Shown here piece by piece: positions 22,818-32,660 of a stretch of DNA of 64,000 nt (the first letter of the stretch is position 1; each line of letters opens with the position of its first letter). A program made the translations under genes and the position numbers. This DNA comes from Enterobacter chengduensis. GTDB taxonomy: Bacteria > Pseudomonadota > Gammaproteobacteria > Enterobacterales > Enterobacteriaceae. The notes below the pieces were generated by a model. That model was not told where the DNA came from, ran no database searches, and worked only from the letters and a program-made list of their open reading frames with translations. The stretch spans positions 3,968,001 through 4,032,000 of the forward strand of contig NZ_CP043318.1 of the NCBI RefSeq assembly GCF_001984825.2. Direction: 5' to 3'.

Positions 22818-23741
22818 TCACGCCACCAGCAAGGAGACGAACGCTAAAAATGCAAAACCAAAACCGGCCCAGGTGATGCGCGACGTTTCGACAAAACGCA
22901 GGCGCGCCATGCTGTTTTCAAACAGGGCAATCACCAGCACGCCGACCAGCAGCTTGAGGGCGGCAACCACGACGGCCAGCACCAGACCGCCCGCGGAGAA
23001 GTGCGTCATCTGGCCCCACGGGAAGAAGACGCCGACAAACATCTGCAGCACCACCAGCTGTTTGAGGCTGATGCCCCACTTCAGCACCGCAAAGCCGTAG
23101 CCGCTGTATTCGGTAAGCGGCCCTTCCTGCAGCTCCTGCTCGGCTTCCGCGAGGTCAAACGGCAGCTTACCCATCTCGATAAAGGTGGCGAACGCGCACG
23201 CGCAGAGCGCCAGCACCAGCGGAATGGAGCGGGAAACCGGCCAGTGATAAACGGTATCGGTGATAAAGCTGATATGGGTGGAGCCTGCGACCTGCGCGGC
23301 GACCCACAGCCCCAGCAGCAGGATCGGCTCAACCAGCACGCCGAGCATCGCCTCGCGGCTGGCGCCGATGCCCGTAAACGGACTCCCGGTGTCGAGACCC
23401 GCAATCGCAAAGAAGAAGCGGGCGATGGCGAACAGATAGATAAGCGTAATCAGATCGCCGAGCACCGGCAGCGGCGACCCCACCGTGACCACCGGCAGCG
23501 CGGTGGCGATGGTGAGCATCACGCCCACCATCACAAACGGCGTCAGGCGGAAGACCCAGCCTGCGGCATCCGGGGCCACGCTCTGGCGAGAGAGCAGCTT
23601 GAAGAGATCGCGGTACTCCTGGAGTACGCCAGGCCCGCGGCGGTTGTGCATCCGGGCGCGCGCCACGCGCGTAATGCCCGACAGCAGCGGCGCCGCGGCG
23701 AACAGCACCAGCGCCTGAAGAATTGCCAGTAACAGACTCAT
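22818..23741 (-). CDS. hycD: Formate hydrogenlyase membrane subunit HycD
   Basis: NuoH-like integral membrane subunit anchoring the soluble arm. 307 residues with about eight hydrophobic segments. The conserved NuoH-type loop FDLAEAEQELQEGPLTEYSGYGFA is present. One base separates its start from the hycC stop. Confidence 0.95.
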   Translation of the reverse strand: MSLLLAILQALVLFAAAPLLSGITRVARARMHNRRGPGVLQEYRDLFKLLSRQSVAPDAAGWVFRLTPFVMVGVMLTIATALPVVTVGSPLPVLGDLITLIYLFAIARFFFAIAGLDTGSPFTGIGASREAMLGVLVEPILLLGLWVAAQVAGSTHISFITDTVYHWPVSRSIPLVLALCACAFATFIEMGKLPFDLAEAEQELQEGPLTEYSGYGFAVLKWGISLKQLVVLQMFVGVFFPWGQMTHFSAGGLVLAVVVAALKLLVGVLVIALFENSMARLRFVETSRITWAGFGFAFLAFVSLLVA

Positions 23742-23742
23742 G

Positions 23743-25557
23743 TCAGGCTCCTCGTGAAATCACAATGACCACCAGCACCGCCAGCTCGATGACGGCCAGA
23801 CGGCGGAACAGCGCGGGCGCGGCGGCGCTCTGCCAGCCGGGTACCCAGCCCACCGGATTGAGCCAGTGGCGCAGCTTCAGCACGGCGGCGAAGTTCTCCT
23901 TCACCGGCATGGCGAAGCCGTGGGCGGTAATGACCATCGACTGCTCGTGTTCGTAGCCGCAGGCCCACGCCGCGCCGCGCGAGCGGGAGGCGAGCCGGTC
24001 ACGTTTAAAGCACAGCATCAGCACGAGCGGCAGCAGCGGCGCGCCAATCAGCAGCAGCGCAATCATCGGCTGGGAAACGGTGGTGTTCGCCACGGTCAGC
24101 GGCAGCGGAATGGCGTGGCCCAGCAGCGGCAGCAGCCACGGCGCGGCCACGCCGCCCGCGATGCAGCACAGCGCCAGCGCGACCACGCTCACTCCCATTA
24201 AGACCGGCGCACAGCAGGCGTTTTCCGCTTCGCGGGTGCGCGGCGCGCCGAGGAAGGTCACGCCGTAGACTTTCGCCATGCACATCACCGCCAGCGCCCC
24301 GGTAATCGCCAGCCCGACCGCCAGCAGCGGGCCGAGCAGGCGCGCGATAAAGGCGTCGCTCTGACCGAGGGCGAAGAAGGACTGGTAGATCACCCACTCC
24401 CCGGCAAAGCCGTTCAGCGGCGGCAGCGCGGCCATCGCCATCAGCCCGACCAGCATCGCCAGTGAGATCACCGGCATCTTTTTGCCGATCCCACCGAGCT
24501 TTTCGATATCCCGATGGCCGGTGCGGAACCAGACGCTTCCCGCGCCCAGGAACAGGGTGCTTTTAAACAGGCTGTGGTTGACGAGGTGATAGAGACCGCC
24601 GATAAACCCGGCGGCAATCAGCGCCGGTTGGTTCAGCGCCAGCCCGGTCACGCCCGCGCCGATACCGAGCAGGATGATGCCGATGTTTTCCAGCGTGTGG
24701 TACGCCAGCAGGCGCTGGATATTGTGCTCCATCAGCGCGTACAGGCCGCCGACGAACGCGGTGATCGTGCCCGCAATCAGCAGCACGACGCCCCACCACA
24801 GCGGCGGCTGTCCGCCGGTCAGCGTAATCGCCAGAATGCCGAACAGGCCGACCTTCATCACCACCGCAGAAAACAGAGCGGCGGCGGGCGCGGAGGCGTT
24901 CGCATGCGCCTGCGGCACCCAGCCGTGCAGCGGGATGATCCCGGCGAGCAGGCCAAAGCCGAGCACGCCCAGCAGCCAGACGTCGTTCCCCAGCGGATGG
25001 CCGTTGAGCGCGGAGAAGTCCAGCGTGCCGAAGCGTTGCCATACCCGCCAGCAGGCCAGCGCCAGCAGCAGCGTTCCGAGGCGTCCCAGCGCAAACCACA
25101 GCTTGCCGGAGACGCTACAGCCCGTCAGGAACACGCCGCAGAGCGCCATGATCTCCGCCATCACCACCAGCGCCCCGAGGTTGCTGGCGATAACGGTGCA
25201 GACCGCCGTCGCCATCAGCAGGTTCACCAGCAGGCCGTTAGCGTTGGCGTGCGGATGGCGGTGCCAGTCGATATTGAACAGGCTGATAAACAGCCCGCAC
25301 AGGCCAAAGGTCACCAGCCAGATGGCGTTCAGCGGCGTCATCGCGACGCCGTGGCGAATCAGCGGCATCACGGCCTCGACGGAGTGGCCGCCGAGCAGGA
25401 CAACGCCGCCTGCAGCCAGCGTCATCAGGCTACCTGCCGCCCCGCCGATCCCGGCGATCGCGCCGCTCAGGGTTTTATGGAATGAGAAGAGAAGTGCCAG
25501 AACGGCGGCGGCCGCAAAACAGGCTACCGCGCTGGTCATCATCATTGCCGCGTTCAT
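23743..25557 (-). CDS. hycC: Formate hydrogenlyase membrane subunit HycC
   Basis: NuoL/MrpA-type antiporter-like membrane subunit. 604 residues, some 14 to 16 hydrophobic segments. Conserved polar residues in transmembrane helices include the Lys in SAVVMKVGLFG and the His/Lys region VNHSLFKSTLFLGAGSV. Overlaps hycB by four bases. Thought to give the complex its proton-translocating potential, which is still debated for this family. Confidence 0.95.
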   Translation of the reverse strand: MNAAMMMTSAVACFAAAAVLALLFSFHKTLSGAIAGIGGAAGSLMTLAAGGVVLLGGHSVEAVMPLIRHGVAMTPLNAIWLVTFGLCGLFISLFNIDWHRHPHANANGLLVNLLMATAVCTVIASNLGALVVMAEIMALCGVFLTGCSVSGKLWFALGRLGTLLLALACWRVWQRFGTLDFSALNGHPLGNDVWLLGVLGFGLLAGIIPLHGWVPQAHANASAPAAALFSAVVMKVGLFGILAITLTGGQPPLWWGVVLLIAGTITAFVGGLYALMEHNIQRLLAYHTLENIGIILLGIGAGVTGLALNQPALIAAGFIGGLYHLVNHSLFKSTLFLGAGSVWFRTGHRDIEKLGGIGKKMPVISLAMLVGLMAMAALPPLNGFAGEWVIYQSFFALGQSDAFIARLLGPLLAVGLAITGALAVMCMAKVYGVTFLGAPRTREAENACCAPVLMGVSVVALALCCIAGGVAAPWLLPLLGHAIPLPLTVANTTVSQPMIALLLIGAPLLPLVLMLCFKRDRLASRSRGAAWACGYEHEQSMVITAHGFAMPVKENFAAVLKLRHWLNPVGWVPGWQSAAAPALFRRLAVIELAVLVVIVISRGA

Positions 25558-26162
25558 TTCGCCCCCTCGTTGAGCGCCTGTAGCAGGGAAAGGTCGCCAA
25601 AATCACTGTTGATGGTCAGCTCGCGTTTACGCTTGCTGGTACGGGCGATGTCGCGGATGTTAACCAGAATGAGCGCTTTCGTCGGACACGTGCGCACGCA
25701 GGCCGGGCCCTGCTCGTCGAAGCTGCACAGGTCGCACTTCACCGCCACGGCGCGGATGCCGGGTACCCAGTCCAGCAGCGTGCTGACGCGTGCCGGCGCC
25801 GGTGGCGCGGGCGGGGCTTTTGGCGAGTTGGCGTTCGCCGGAACGTGCAGCGGACGGCTGCCGGAAAATTCAATCGCGCCGAACGGGCAGGCGATGCCGC
25901 ACAGCTTGCAGCTTACGCACAGGCTTTCGTTCAGCTGGACCGCGCCATCCACGCGGGTGATGGCATTCACCGGGCAAACACCCGCGCAGGGGGCATCTTC
26001 ACAGTGGTGGCAGAGCTGCGGGGCAGACTCTTTTTCATTACGCATGACGTGCAGGCGCGGCATGGACTGCAGCCCATGCAGGCGATGCGTTTCCGAACAC
26101 GCCGCCTCGCAGGTTCGACAGCCAATGCAGACCGTCGAGTCAGCAATTACAAAACGGTTCAC
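25554..26162 (-). CDS. hycB: Formate hydrogenlyase ferredoxin subunit HycB
   Basis: Iron-sulphur protein that takes electrons from formate dehydrogenase H. 202 residues with four cluster motifs starting CIGCRTCEAAC, CHHCEDAPCAGVCP, CVSCKLCGIACP and CDLCSFDEQGPACVRTCP. The start codon is GTG at 26162, with ribosome site AGAGGA seven bases before. A proline/alanine-rich linker (SPKAPPAPPAPAR) precedes the last cluster motif. Paralogue of HydN. Confidence 0.94.
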   Translation of the reverse strand: MNRFVIADSTVCIGCRTCEAACSETHRLHGLQSMPRLHVMRNEKESAPQLCHHCEDAPCAGVCPVNAITRVDGAVQLNESLCVSCKLCGIACPFGAIEFSGSRPLHVPANANSPKAPPAPPAPARVSTLLDWVPGIRAVAVKCDLCSFDEQGPACVRTCPTKALILVNIRDIARTSKRKRELTINSDFGDLSLLQALNEGAK

Positions 26163-26201
26163 CGGGTTATCCTCTGGTGATGGTCATTTTTGACGAAAAA
26201 C

Positions 26202-26224
26202 TGTCTTGTCGACACTTCTCGACA
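26202..26224. promoter_or_regulatory. FhlA-type site in the hycA-hycB gap
   Basis: TGTCTTGTCGACACTTCTCGACA contains two TGTCG/CGACA half-sites. In E. coli FhlA also binds between hycA and hycB, so this site is expected here. Confidence 0.5.
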
Positions 26225-26232
26225 CGCAGGAG

Positions 26233-26697
26233 TCAGGCCACGTTCGCTGAGGCGTTTCCACCCATCAGCTGCGTCAGGTTGACCGGGAGATCGTGTTCAA
26301 CGGCGGCGTAGAGGCCGTTATAGACCGGCGCGATTTTTTCCAGGTAGTGCTCCAGCACCTGCTGGCGATCCCGGTTGCTGACGTGGCCGTCGACCATGCC
26401 GTCGGCCATCAGCTGCGCCTTCGCAATACACTGTTTTTCGCCGTCTTTTGTCTCGAGGTGATACTCAATGGTGTGGCTGTTGAAGTTATCCGCCAGGGTC
26501 ACGTTGATGGTGAAATGGCCGAAGAGGATAAAACGCATGTCGCCCTGCGCCGCGCAGCTCATCGCGTGATGAAGACGCGCCTTTGAGAGGGTAATGCCCT
26601 GAACCAGAGAGTTGCAGTAGAGGTGCCACTGGTCCTGCAGCTGCTGATGACGCTGCGCGATGTAATCCGCTTTTTCGCTGATTTCCCAAATAGTCAT
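26233..26697 (-). CDS. hycA: Formate hydrogenlyase regulatory protein HycA
   Basis: Negative regulator that counteracts FhlA activation of the hyc and hyp operons. 154 residues, close to the E. coli length. No DNA-binding motif is visible and the mechanism is not settled for the family. First gene after the hyc sigma-54 promoter; divergent from hypA. Confidence 0.92.
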   Translation of the reverse strand: MTIWEISEKADYIAQRHQQLQDQWHLYCNSLVQGITLSKARLHHAMSCAAQGDMRFILFGHFTINVTLADNFNSHTIEYHLETKDGEKQCIAKAQLMADGMVDGHVSNRDRQQVLEHYLEKIAPVYNGLYAAVEHDLPVNLTQLMGGNASANVA

Positions 26698-26731
26698 AAA
26701 AGGTATCCGGTTAATGGAGATAGCGGCTGTT

Positions 26732-26748
26732 AAGCAGATTCCATGCCA
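26732..26748 (-). promoter_or_regulatory. Sigma-54 promoter of the hyc operon
   Basis: On the minus strand TGGCAT (-24) and CTGCTT (-12) with five bases between, about 35 bases before hycA. Matches sigma-54 consensus with GG and GC ten bases apart. Confidence 0.8.
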
Positions 26749-26789
26749 GTTTTTATCTATATGATTTTAAATAAATTTAATCCCATGGC

Positions 26790-26840
26790 CGCTGTCAACG
26801 CCGCGATGTCGACGTGTCATTTCGACAGCGTTGACATCGT
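26790..26840. promoter_or_regulatory. FhlA upstream activating region between hycA and hypA
   Basis: Cluster of half-sites, including ATGTCGACGTGTCAT (26806-26820) and TCGACAGCGTTGACAT (26822-26837), midway between the two divergent sigma-54 promoters. FhlA is known to activate both operons from such sites. Confidence 0.65.
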
Positions 26841-26862
26841 CACGCCCTAACAGAAATCAAGC

Positions 26863-26879
26863 TGGCACCGTTATTGCAT
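26863..26879 (+). promoter_or_regulatory. Sigma-54 promoter of the hyp operon
   Basis: TGGCAC and TTGCAT separated by five bases: a textbook -24/-12 promoter, 31 bases before the hypA start. Confidence 0.88.
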
Positions 26880-26909
26880 TCCAATGGCGCAATTCATTGA
26901 GGAGGCGTC

Positions 26910-27260
26910 ATGCACGAAATCACCCTCTGCCAGCGGGCTCTGGAACTGATTGAGCAACAGGCAGTGCAAAACCACGCGAAGCGCGTCACCGGCGTCTGGC
27001 TGAAGGTCGGGGCATTTTCCTGCGTCGAGACCAGCGCCCTGACCTTCTGCTTTGAACTGGTATGCCGCGGCACGCTGGCGGAAGGCTGCGAGCTCCATAT
27101 TGAAGAACAGCAGGCGGAGTGCTGGTGCGGGCAGTGCCAGCAGTACGTCACCCTGCTGTCATCAAAGGTTCAGCGCTGCCCGCAGTGTCGGAGCACCGGC
27201 CTACGCATCGTGGCGGATGACGGCATGCAGATCCAACGCCTCGAAATCGAGAAGGAGTAA
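26910..27260 (+). CDS. hypA: Hydrogenase nickel incorporation protein HypA
   Basis: Nickel metallochaperone acting with HypB on the HycE precursor. 116 residues. N-terminal MHEITLC holds the nickel-binding His2; the zinc site is two Cys pairs, CWCGQC and CPQC. Strong ribosome site GAGGAGG. First gene of hypABCDE-fhlA. Confidence 0.96.
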   Translation: MHEITLCQRALELIEQQAVQNHAKRVTGVWLKVGAFSCVETSALTFCFELVCRGTLAEGCELHIEEQQAECWCGQCQQYVTLLSSKVQRCPQCRSTGLRIVADDGMQIQRLEIEKE

Positions 27261-27263
27261 AGT

Positions 27264-28127
27264 ATGTGTAGCACCTGCGGTTGCGCCGAAGGCAACCGGT
27301 ATATAGAAGGGGATGAGCATCGCCCCCACTCCGCGTTTCGCTCGGCGCCCTTTTCTCCAGCCCCGCGTCCTGCGGCAGCCCTGACCGGCATTACCTTTGC
27401 GCCGCAACGCTCCGAAGCGGGCGATCTGCATTACGGCCACGGCGAGGCGGGCACCCACGCGCCGGGCATGAGCCAGCGCCAGATGCTGGACGTGGAAATT
27501 AACGTGCTGGACAAAAATAACCAGATTGCCGCCCGCAACCGCGCGCGCTTTGCCGCCCGCAAACAGCTGGTGCTGAACCTGGTCTCCAGCCCCGGCTCCG
27601 GTAAAACCACGCTGTTAACGGAAACGCTCAAGCGCCTCAACGGGCGCGTCTCCTGCGCGGTAGTCGAGGGCGATCAGCAGACCGTAAACGACGCCGCGCG
27701 CATTCGTGAAACCGGCACCCCGGCGATTCAGGTTAACACCGGCAAGGGCTGTCACCTGGATGCCCAGATGATTGCCGACGCCGCGCCGCGCCTGCCGCTT
27801 GAAGATAGCGGCATCCTGTTTATTGAAAACGTCGGCAACCTGGTCTGCCCGGCGAGCTTCGACCTGGGCGAACGACACAAGGTGGCGGTGCTGTCGGTAA
27901 CCGAAGGCGAAGACAAACCGCTGAAGTACCCGCACATGTTTGCCGCCGCGTCGATCATGCTGCTGAACAAAGTGGACCTGCTGCCGTACCTGAATTTTGA
28001 CGTGGACAAGTGCCTGGCGTACGCCCGCGAGGTGAATCCGGAGATTGAGATCCTGCTGGTCTCCGCCACGCGCGGCGACGGCATGGACGCATGGCTAAAC
28101 TGGCTGGAGAGCGAACGATGTGCATAG
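27264..28127 (+). CDS. hypB: Hydrogenase nickel incorporation GTPase HypB
   Basis: GTPase driving nickel delivery. 287 residues. N-terminal [10 protein letters not shown] carries the high-affinity metal site CxxCGC. The linker is only modestly histidine-rich. The P-loop is [11 protein letters not shown] and the G4-type motif is [11 protein letters not shown]. Its end overlaps hypC by ten bases. Confidence 0.96.
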   Translation: MCSTCGCAEGNRYIEGDEHRPHSAFRSAPFSPAPRPAAALTGITFAPQRSEAGDLHYGHGEAGTHAPGMSQRQMLDVEINVLDKNNQIAARNRARFAARKQLVLNLVSSPGSGKTTLLTETLKRLNGRVSCAVVEGDQQTVNDAARIRETGTPAIQVNTGKGCHLDAQMIADAAPRLPLEDSGILFIENVGNLVCPASFDLGERHKVAVLSVTEGEDKPLKYPHMFAAASIMLLNKVDLLPYLNFDVDKCLAYAREVNPEIEILLVSATRGDGMDAWLNWLESERCA

Positions 28128-28390
28128 GCGTGCCCGGACAAATTCACTCTATCGACGGTAATCAGGCCAAAGTCGAGGTCTGCGGCATTCTGCGCGACGT
28201 GGATCTGACGCTGGTGGGCAGCACCGATGAGGCGGGCGCGTCGCGCCTCGGCCAGTGGGTGCTGGTCCACGTAGGGTTTGCCATGAGCGTGATTAACGAA
28301 GCGGAAGCCCGCGACACGCTCGACGCCCTGCAAAACATGTTCGACGTGGAGCCTGACGTGGGCGCCCTGCTGTACGGCGAGGAGCGGTAG
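28118..28390 (+). CDS. hypC: Hydrogenase maturation chaperone HypC
   Basis: Chaperone that binds HypD and pre-HycE and carries the Fe(CN)2CO unit. The 90-residue protein starts MCIGVPGQI with the essential Cys2, which fixes the start at 28118, overlapping the hypB end; the nine upstream codons of open frame are inside hypB. Confidence 0.95.
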   Translation: MCIGVPGQIHSIDGNQAKVEVCGILRDVDLTLVGSTDEAGASRLGQWVLVHVGFAMSVINEAEARDTLDALQNMFDVEPDVGALLYGEER

Positions 28391-28393
28391 CAC

Positions 28394-29515
28394 ATGCGTT
28401 ACGTTGATGAATACCGCGCCCCGGAGCAGGTGCTGCAGCTTATCGGACACCTGAAAACGCGCGCGGCGCTGCTGGACTACACGAAAGAGAGCCCCCTGCG
28501 GATCATGGAGGTGTGCGGCGGACACACGCACGCCATCTTCAAATTTGGCCTCGACCAGCTGCTGCCGGAGAACATCGAGTTTATCCACGGCCCCGGCTGC
28601 CCGGTGTGCGTGCTGCCGATGGGGCGCATCGACAGCTGTATTGAAATTGCCAGCCGGCCCGACGTCATTTTCTGCACCTTTGGCGACGCGATGCGCGTGC
28701 CGGGGAAAAACGGCTCGCTGCTGAAGGCGAAAGCGCGCGGCGCGGACGTGCGGATCGTCTATTCGCCGATGGATGCCCTGACGCTGGCAGAGAACCACCC
28801 CGCGCGTAAGGTGGTGTTTTTTGGCCTGGGGTTTGAAACCACCATGCCCGCCACCGCCATCACGCTGCAGCAGGCGAAAGCGCGCGGCGTCGGTAACTTT
28901 TTCTTCTTTTGCCAGCACATAACGCTCATCCCCACCCTGCGCAGCCTGCTGGAAGAGCCGGGAAACGGCATTGACGCCTTTCTGGCGCCGGGCCACGTCA
29001 GCATGGTGATTGGCACAGACGCCTACGGTTTCATCTCTGAACAGTACAATCGTCCGTTAGTGGTCGCTGGTTTCGAACCACTTGATCTACTACAAGGTGT
29101 GGCCATGCTGGTTGAGCAGAAAATAGCGGCCCTGAGTACCGTGGAAAACCAGTACCGCCGCGTGGTGCCGGATGCGGGAAATGAACGGGCACAGCGGGCG
29201 ATAGCCGACGTGTTTAGCGTTGAGGGCGACAGCGAGTGGCGCGGCCTGGGGCTGATTGCCGAATCCGGCGTGCGCCTGACGCCAGCCTATCGCGCGTTTG
29301 ACGCCGAAGCGCATTTCCGCCCGCAGCCGCAGGAGGTTTGCGACGACCCCCGCTCTCGCTGTGGCGACGTGCTCACCGGTAAGTGTAAACCTCATCAATG
29401 CCCGTTATTTGGCAACACCTGTAACCCGCAAACGGCGTTTGGCGCGCTGATGGTCTCCTCCGAAGGGGCGTGTGCCGCGTGGTATCAGTATCGCAACCAG
29501 GAGAGTGAAGCATGA
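28394..29515 (+). CDS. hypD: Hydrogenase maturation protein HypD
   Basis: Iron-sulphur scaffold where the Fe(CN)2CO group is assembled together with HypC and HypE. 373 residues. Conserved motifs seen are EVCGGHTHAIFK, GPGCPVCVLP, the GFETT segment and a C-terminal cysteine cluster (CGDVLTGKCKPHQCPLFGNTC). Overlaps hypE as ATGA. Confidence 0.96.
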   Translation: MRYVDEYRAPEQVLQLIGHLKTRAALLDYTKESPLRIMEVCGGHTHAIFKFGLDQLLPENIEFIHGPGCPVCVLPMGRIDSCIEIASRPDVIFCTFGDAMRVPGKNGSLLKAKARGADVRIVYSPMDALTLAENHPARKVVFFGLGFETTMPATAITLQQAKARGVGNFFFFCQHITLIPTLRSLLEEPGNGIDAFLAPGHVSMVIGTDAYGFISEQYNRPLVVAGFEPLDLLQGVAMLVEQKIAALSTVENQYRRVVPDAGNERAQRAIADVFSVEGDSEWRGLGLIAESGVRLTPAYRAFDAEAHFRPQPQEVCDDPRSRCGDVLTGKCKPHQCPLFGNTCNPQTAFGALMVSSEGACAAWYQYRNQESEA

Positions 29516-30522
29516 ATACGGTTGAAATGGCGCACGGCAGCGGCGGACAGGCGATGCAGCAGCTGATTAACCGGCTGTTTATGGAAGCCTTCAACAACCC
29601 CTGGCTCGCCGAGCAGGAAGACCAGGCGCGCATTGACCTCGCCACCCTCACCGCGCACGGAGACAGGCTGGCCTTCTCCACCGACAGCTACGTGATTGAC
29701 CCGCTGTTTTTCCCCGGCGGCGATATCGGCAAGCTCGCCGTCTGCGGCACGGCCAACGACCTTGCCGTCAGCGGCGCCGTTCCGCGCTACCTTTCCTGCG
29801 GGTTTATACTTGAAGAGGGGCTGCCGATGGCGACGCTCGCGGCGGTGGTCAACAGCATGGCGCAGACCGCGCGCGAGGCGGGGATCGCGATCGTCACCGG
29901 CGATACCAAGGTGGTGCAGCGCGGCGCGGCCGACAAGCTGTTCATCAACACCGCGGGCATGGGGGCGATCCCCGCCGATATTCACTGGGGCGCGCAGCGC
30001 CTTAGCGTGGGCGACGTGCTGATCGTGACCGGCACGCTGGGCTGCCACGGTGCCACCATCCTGAACCTGCGAGAAGGCCTGGGGCTGGACGGGGAACTGC
30101 GCAGCGACTGCGCGGTGCTCACCCCGCTGATCCAGACGCTGCGCGCCGTGCCCGGCGTGAAGGCCCTGCGGGACGCCACCCGGGGCGGCGTCAACGCCGT
30201 GGTTCATGAGTTTGCGGCACGCTGCGGGTACGGGATTGAACTCACCGAGCGCGGCCTGCCCGTTAAGCCTGCCGTTCGCGGGCTGTGCGAGCTGCTGGGC
30301 CTTGACCCGCTTAACTTCGCCAACGAAGGCAAGCTGGTGATTGGCGTTGAACGTGCCGCAGCCGAGGCCGTTCTGGAACAGCTGCGGGCGCATCCGTCAG
30401 GAAAAGAGGCGGCGATGATTGGCGAAGTGGTTGAGCGCAAAGGGGTGCGCCTGACCGGGCTTTACGGCGTGAAGCGCACGCTGGATCTGCCGCACGCTGA
30501 ACCGTTACCCCGTATTTGCTAG
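29512..30522 (+). CDS. hypE: Hydrogenase maturation protein HypE
   Basis: Dehydrates its own C-terminal thiocarbamate to thiocyanate and donates CN to iron. 336 residues of the PurM/AIR synthase fold, beginning MAHGSGGQAM after a short lead. It ends in PRIC, the C-terminal cysteine that accepts the carbamoyl group from HypF. Confidence 0.96.
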   Translation: MNTVEMAHGSGGQAMQQLINRLFMEAFNNPWLAEQEDQARIDLATLTAHGDRLAFSTDSYVIDPLFFPGGDIGKLAVCGTANDLAVSGAVPRYLSCGFILEEGLPMATLAAVVNSMAQTAREAGIAIVTGDTKVVQRGAADKLFINTAGMGAIPADIHWGAQRLSVGDVLIVTGTLGCHGATILNLREGLGLDGELRSDCAVLTPLIQTLRAVPGVKALRDATRGGVNAVVHEFAARCGYGIELTERGLPVKPAVRGLCELLGLDPLNFANEGKLVIGVERAAAEAVLEQLRAHPSGKEAAMIGEVVERKGVRLTGLYGVKRTLDLPHAEPLPRIC

Positions 30523-30578
30523 GCCGCGCCACAAGCGGCCAGCATGGAATTTTTTGCTCGTTTCTACTGGAAAGCACT

Positions 30579-32654
30579 ATGCCGTATACACCGATGAGCG
30601 ATCTTGGACAGCAGGGCCTGTTTGACATCACGCGCACACTTTTACAACAGCCCGACCTCGGTGCGCTGAGCGATGCCCTGACGCGGCTGGTCAGGCAATC
30701 GGCGCTGGCGGACAGCGCCGCGATTGTTCTCTGGCATAGCGGAACCCATCGCGCGAGCTACTACTCCGCGCGGGATAATGGCCAACCGTTTGAATACGAA
30801 GACGAAACCTATCTGGCACATGGACCGGTGCGCCGCATACTTTCCCGGCCAGAAGTGCTGCACTGCAGCTTTGCGGAATTTCGCCAGGCGTGGCCGAGGC
30901 TGGCGGAGAGCAAACTCTATCAGCCTTTCGGGCATTACTGCATGCTGCCGCTGGCGGCAGAGGGGCAGATTTTTGGCGGATGCGAGTTTATCCGCACCAC
31001 CGACCAGCCTTGGCGCGAGGCGGAATACGAGCGCCTGCACACCTTTACCCAGATTGTGGCCGTGGTGGCGGAGCAGATCCAAAGCCGCGTCACCAATAAT
31101 GTCGATTACGATCTGCTGAGCCGCGAGCGCGATAACTTCCGCATTCTGGTCGCCATCACCAACGCCGTGCTGTCACGGCTCGACATGGATGAGCTGGTCA
31201 GCGAAGTCTCGAAAGAGATCCACCACTATTTCAAAATCGACGCCATCAGCATCGCGCTGCGCGGCCATCGCAAGGGCAAGCTGAACATCTACTCCACCCA
31301 CTATCTCGATGAAGCCAACCCGGCACACGAGCAGAGCGAAGTGGACGAAGCGGGCACCCTTTCTGAGCGAGTCTTCAAAAGCAAAGAGATCCTCCTGCTC
31401 AACCTGAGCGAGCAGGATCCGGTTGCGCCGTACGAGCGGATGCTGTTCAACACCTGGGGCAACAAGATCCAGACCCTGTGCCTGCTGCCGCTGATGTCCG
31501 GCAACACCATGCTGGGCGTGCTGAAGCTGGCCCAGTGCGAGGAAGGGGTGTTTACCACCGCCAACCTGAAGCTGCTGCGCCAGATCGCCGAGCGTATCTC
31601 CATTGCCCTGGATAACGCCCTTGCCTATCAGGAGATCCACCGCCTGAAAGAGCGGCTGGTGGATGAGAACCTGGCCCTGACCGAACAGCTCAACAACGTC
31701 GACAGCGAGTTTGGTGAAATCATCGGCCGCAGCGACGCCATGTACAGCGTCCTCAAGCAGGTTGAGATGGTGGCGCAAAGCGACAGCACGGTGCTGATTC
31801 TGGGCGAAACCGGTACGGGGAAAGAGCTGATTGCCCGCGCCATCCACAACCTGAGCAACCGCAACAGCCGACGGATGGTGAAGATGAACTGCGCCGCAAT
31901 GCCCGCGGGGCTGCTGGAAAGCGATCTCTTCGGCCACGAGCGTGGCGCATTCACCGGCGCCAGCAGCCAGCGGCTGGGGCGTTTTGAGCTGGCGGACAAA
32001 AGCTCGCTGTTCCTCGACGAAGTGGGCGATATGCCGCTGGAGCTGCAGCCGAAGCTGCTGCGCGTCCTGCAGGAGCAGGAGTTTGAGCGCCTTGGCAGCA
32101 ACAAGCTTATCCAGACCGACGTGCGGCTGATTGCCGCCACCAACCGCGACCTGAAAAAAATGGTCGCCGACCGCGAGTTTCGCAGCGACCTTTACTATCG
32201 CCTGAACGTCTTCCCGATCTTCCTGCCGCCGCTGCGCGAACGTCCGGAAGATATCCCCCTGCTGGTCAAAGCGTTTACCGCGAAGATTGCCCGCCGGATG
32301 GGGCGCAATATCGACAGTATTCCTGCCGAGACGCTGCGCACCCTCTCATCGATGGAGTGGCCCGGCAACGTGCGCGAGCTGGAAAACGTCATCGAACGCG
32401 CGGTGCTGCTGACGCGCGGGAACGTGCTGCAGCTTTCTTTACCGGAAACGATCGCGCCAGATACCCCGGCAGCGCAGGCCGAGATAGCGAAAGAGGGAGA
32501 AGATGAGTATCAGCTGATCGTGCGCGTGCTAAAAGAGACTAACGGCGTGGTCGCCGGGCCGAAGGGTGCCGCACAGCGCCTGGGTCTAAAACGCACCACG
32601 CTGCTGTCGCGCATGAAGCGGCTGGGCATTGATAAAGAGAGCCTGGAGGCTTAG
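30579..32654 (+). CDS. fhlA: Formate hydrogenlyase transcriptional activator FhlA
   Basis: Sigma-54 activator that responds to formate and switches on hyc, hyp, hydN-hypF and fdhF. The 691-residue protein has two N-terminal GAF-type regions, a central AAA+ domain with Walker A GETGTGKE and the GAFTGA loop, and a C-terminal helix-turn-helix (GPKGAAQRLGLKRTTLLSRMKRLGI). The start MPYTPMSDLGQQG matches the E. coli N-terminus; the upstream 21 codons of open frame overlap hypE. Confidence 0.96.
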   Translation: MPYTPMSDLGQQGLFDITRTLLQQPDLGALSDALTRLVRQSALADSAAIVLWHSGTHRASYYSARDNGQPFEYEDETYLAHGPVRRILSRPEVLHCSFAEFRQAWPRLAESKLYQPFGHYCMLPLAAEGQIFGGCEFIRTTDQPWREAEYERLHTFTQIVAVVAEQIQSRVTNNVDYDLLSRERDNFRILVAITNAVLSRLDMDELVSEVSKEIHHYFKIDAISIALRGHRKGKLNIYSTHYLDEANPAHEQSEVDEAGTLSERVFKSKEILLLNLSEQDPVAPYERMLFNTWGNKIQTLCLLPLMSGNTMLGVLKLAQCEEGVFTTANLKLLRQIAERISIALDNALAYQEIHRLKERLVDENLALTEQLNNVDSEFGEIIGRSDAMYSVLKQVEMVAQSDSTVLILGETGTGKELIARAIHNLSNRNSRRMVKMNCAAMPAGLLESDLFGHERGAFTGASSQRLGRFELADKSSLFLDEVGDMPLELQPKLLRVLQEQEFERLGSNKLIQTDVRLIAATNRDLKKMVADREFRSDLYYRLNVFPIFLPPLRERPEDIPLLVKAFTAKIARRMGRNIDSIPAETLRTLSSMEWPGNVRELENVIERAVLLTRGNVLQLSLPETIAPDTPAAQAEIAKEGEDEYQLIVRVLKETNGVVAGPKGAAQRLGLKRTTLLSRMKRLGIDKESLEA

Positions 32655-32660
32655 CTGTCG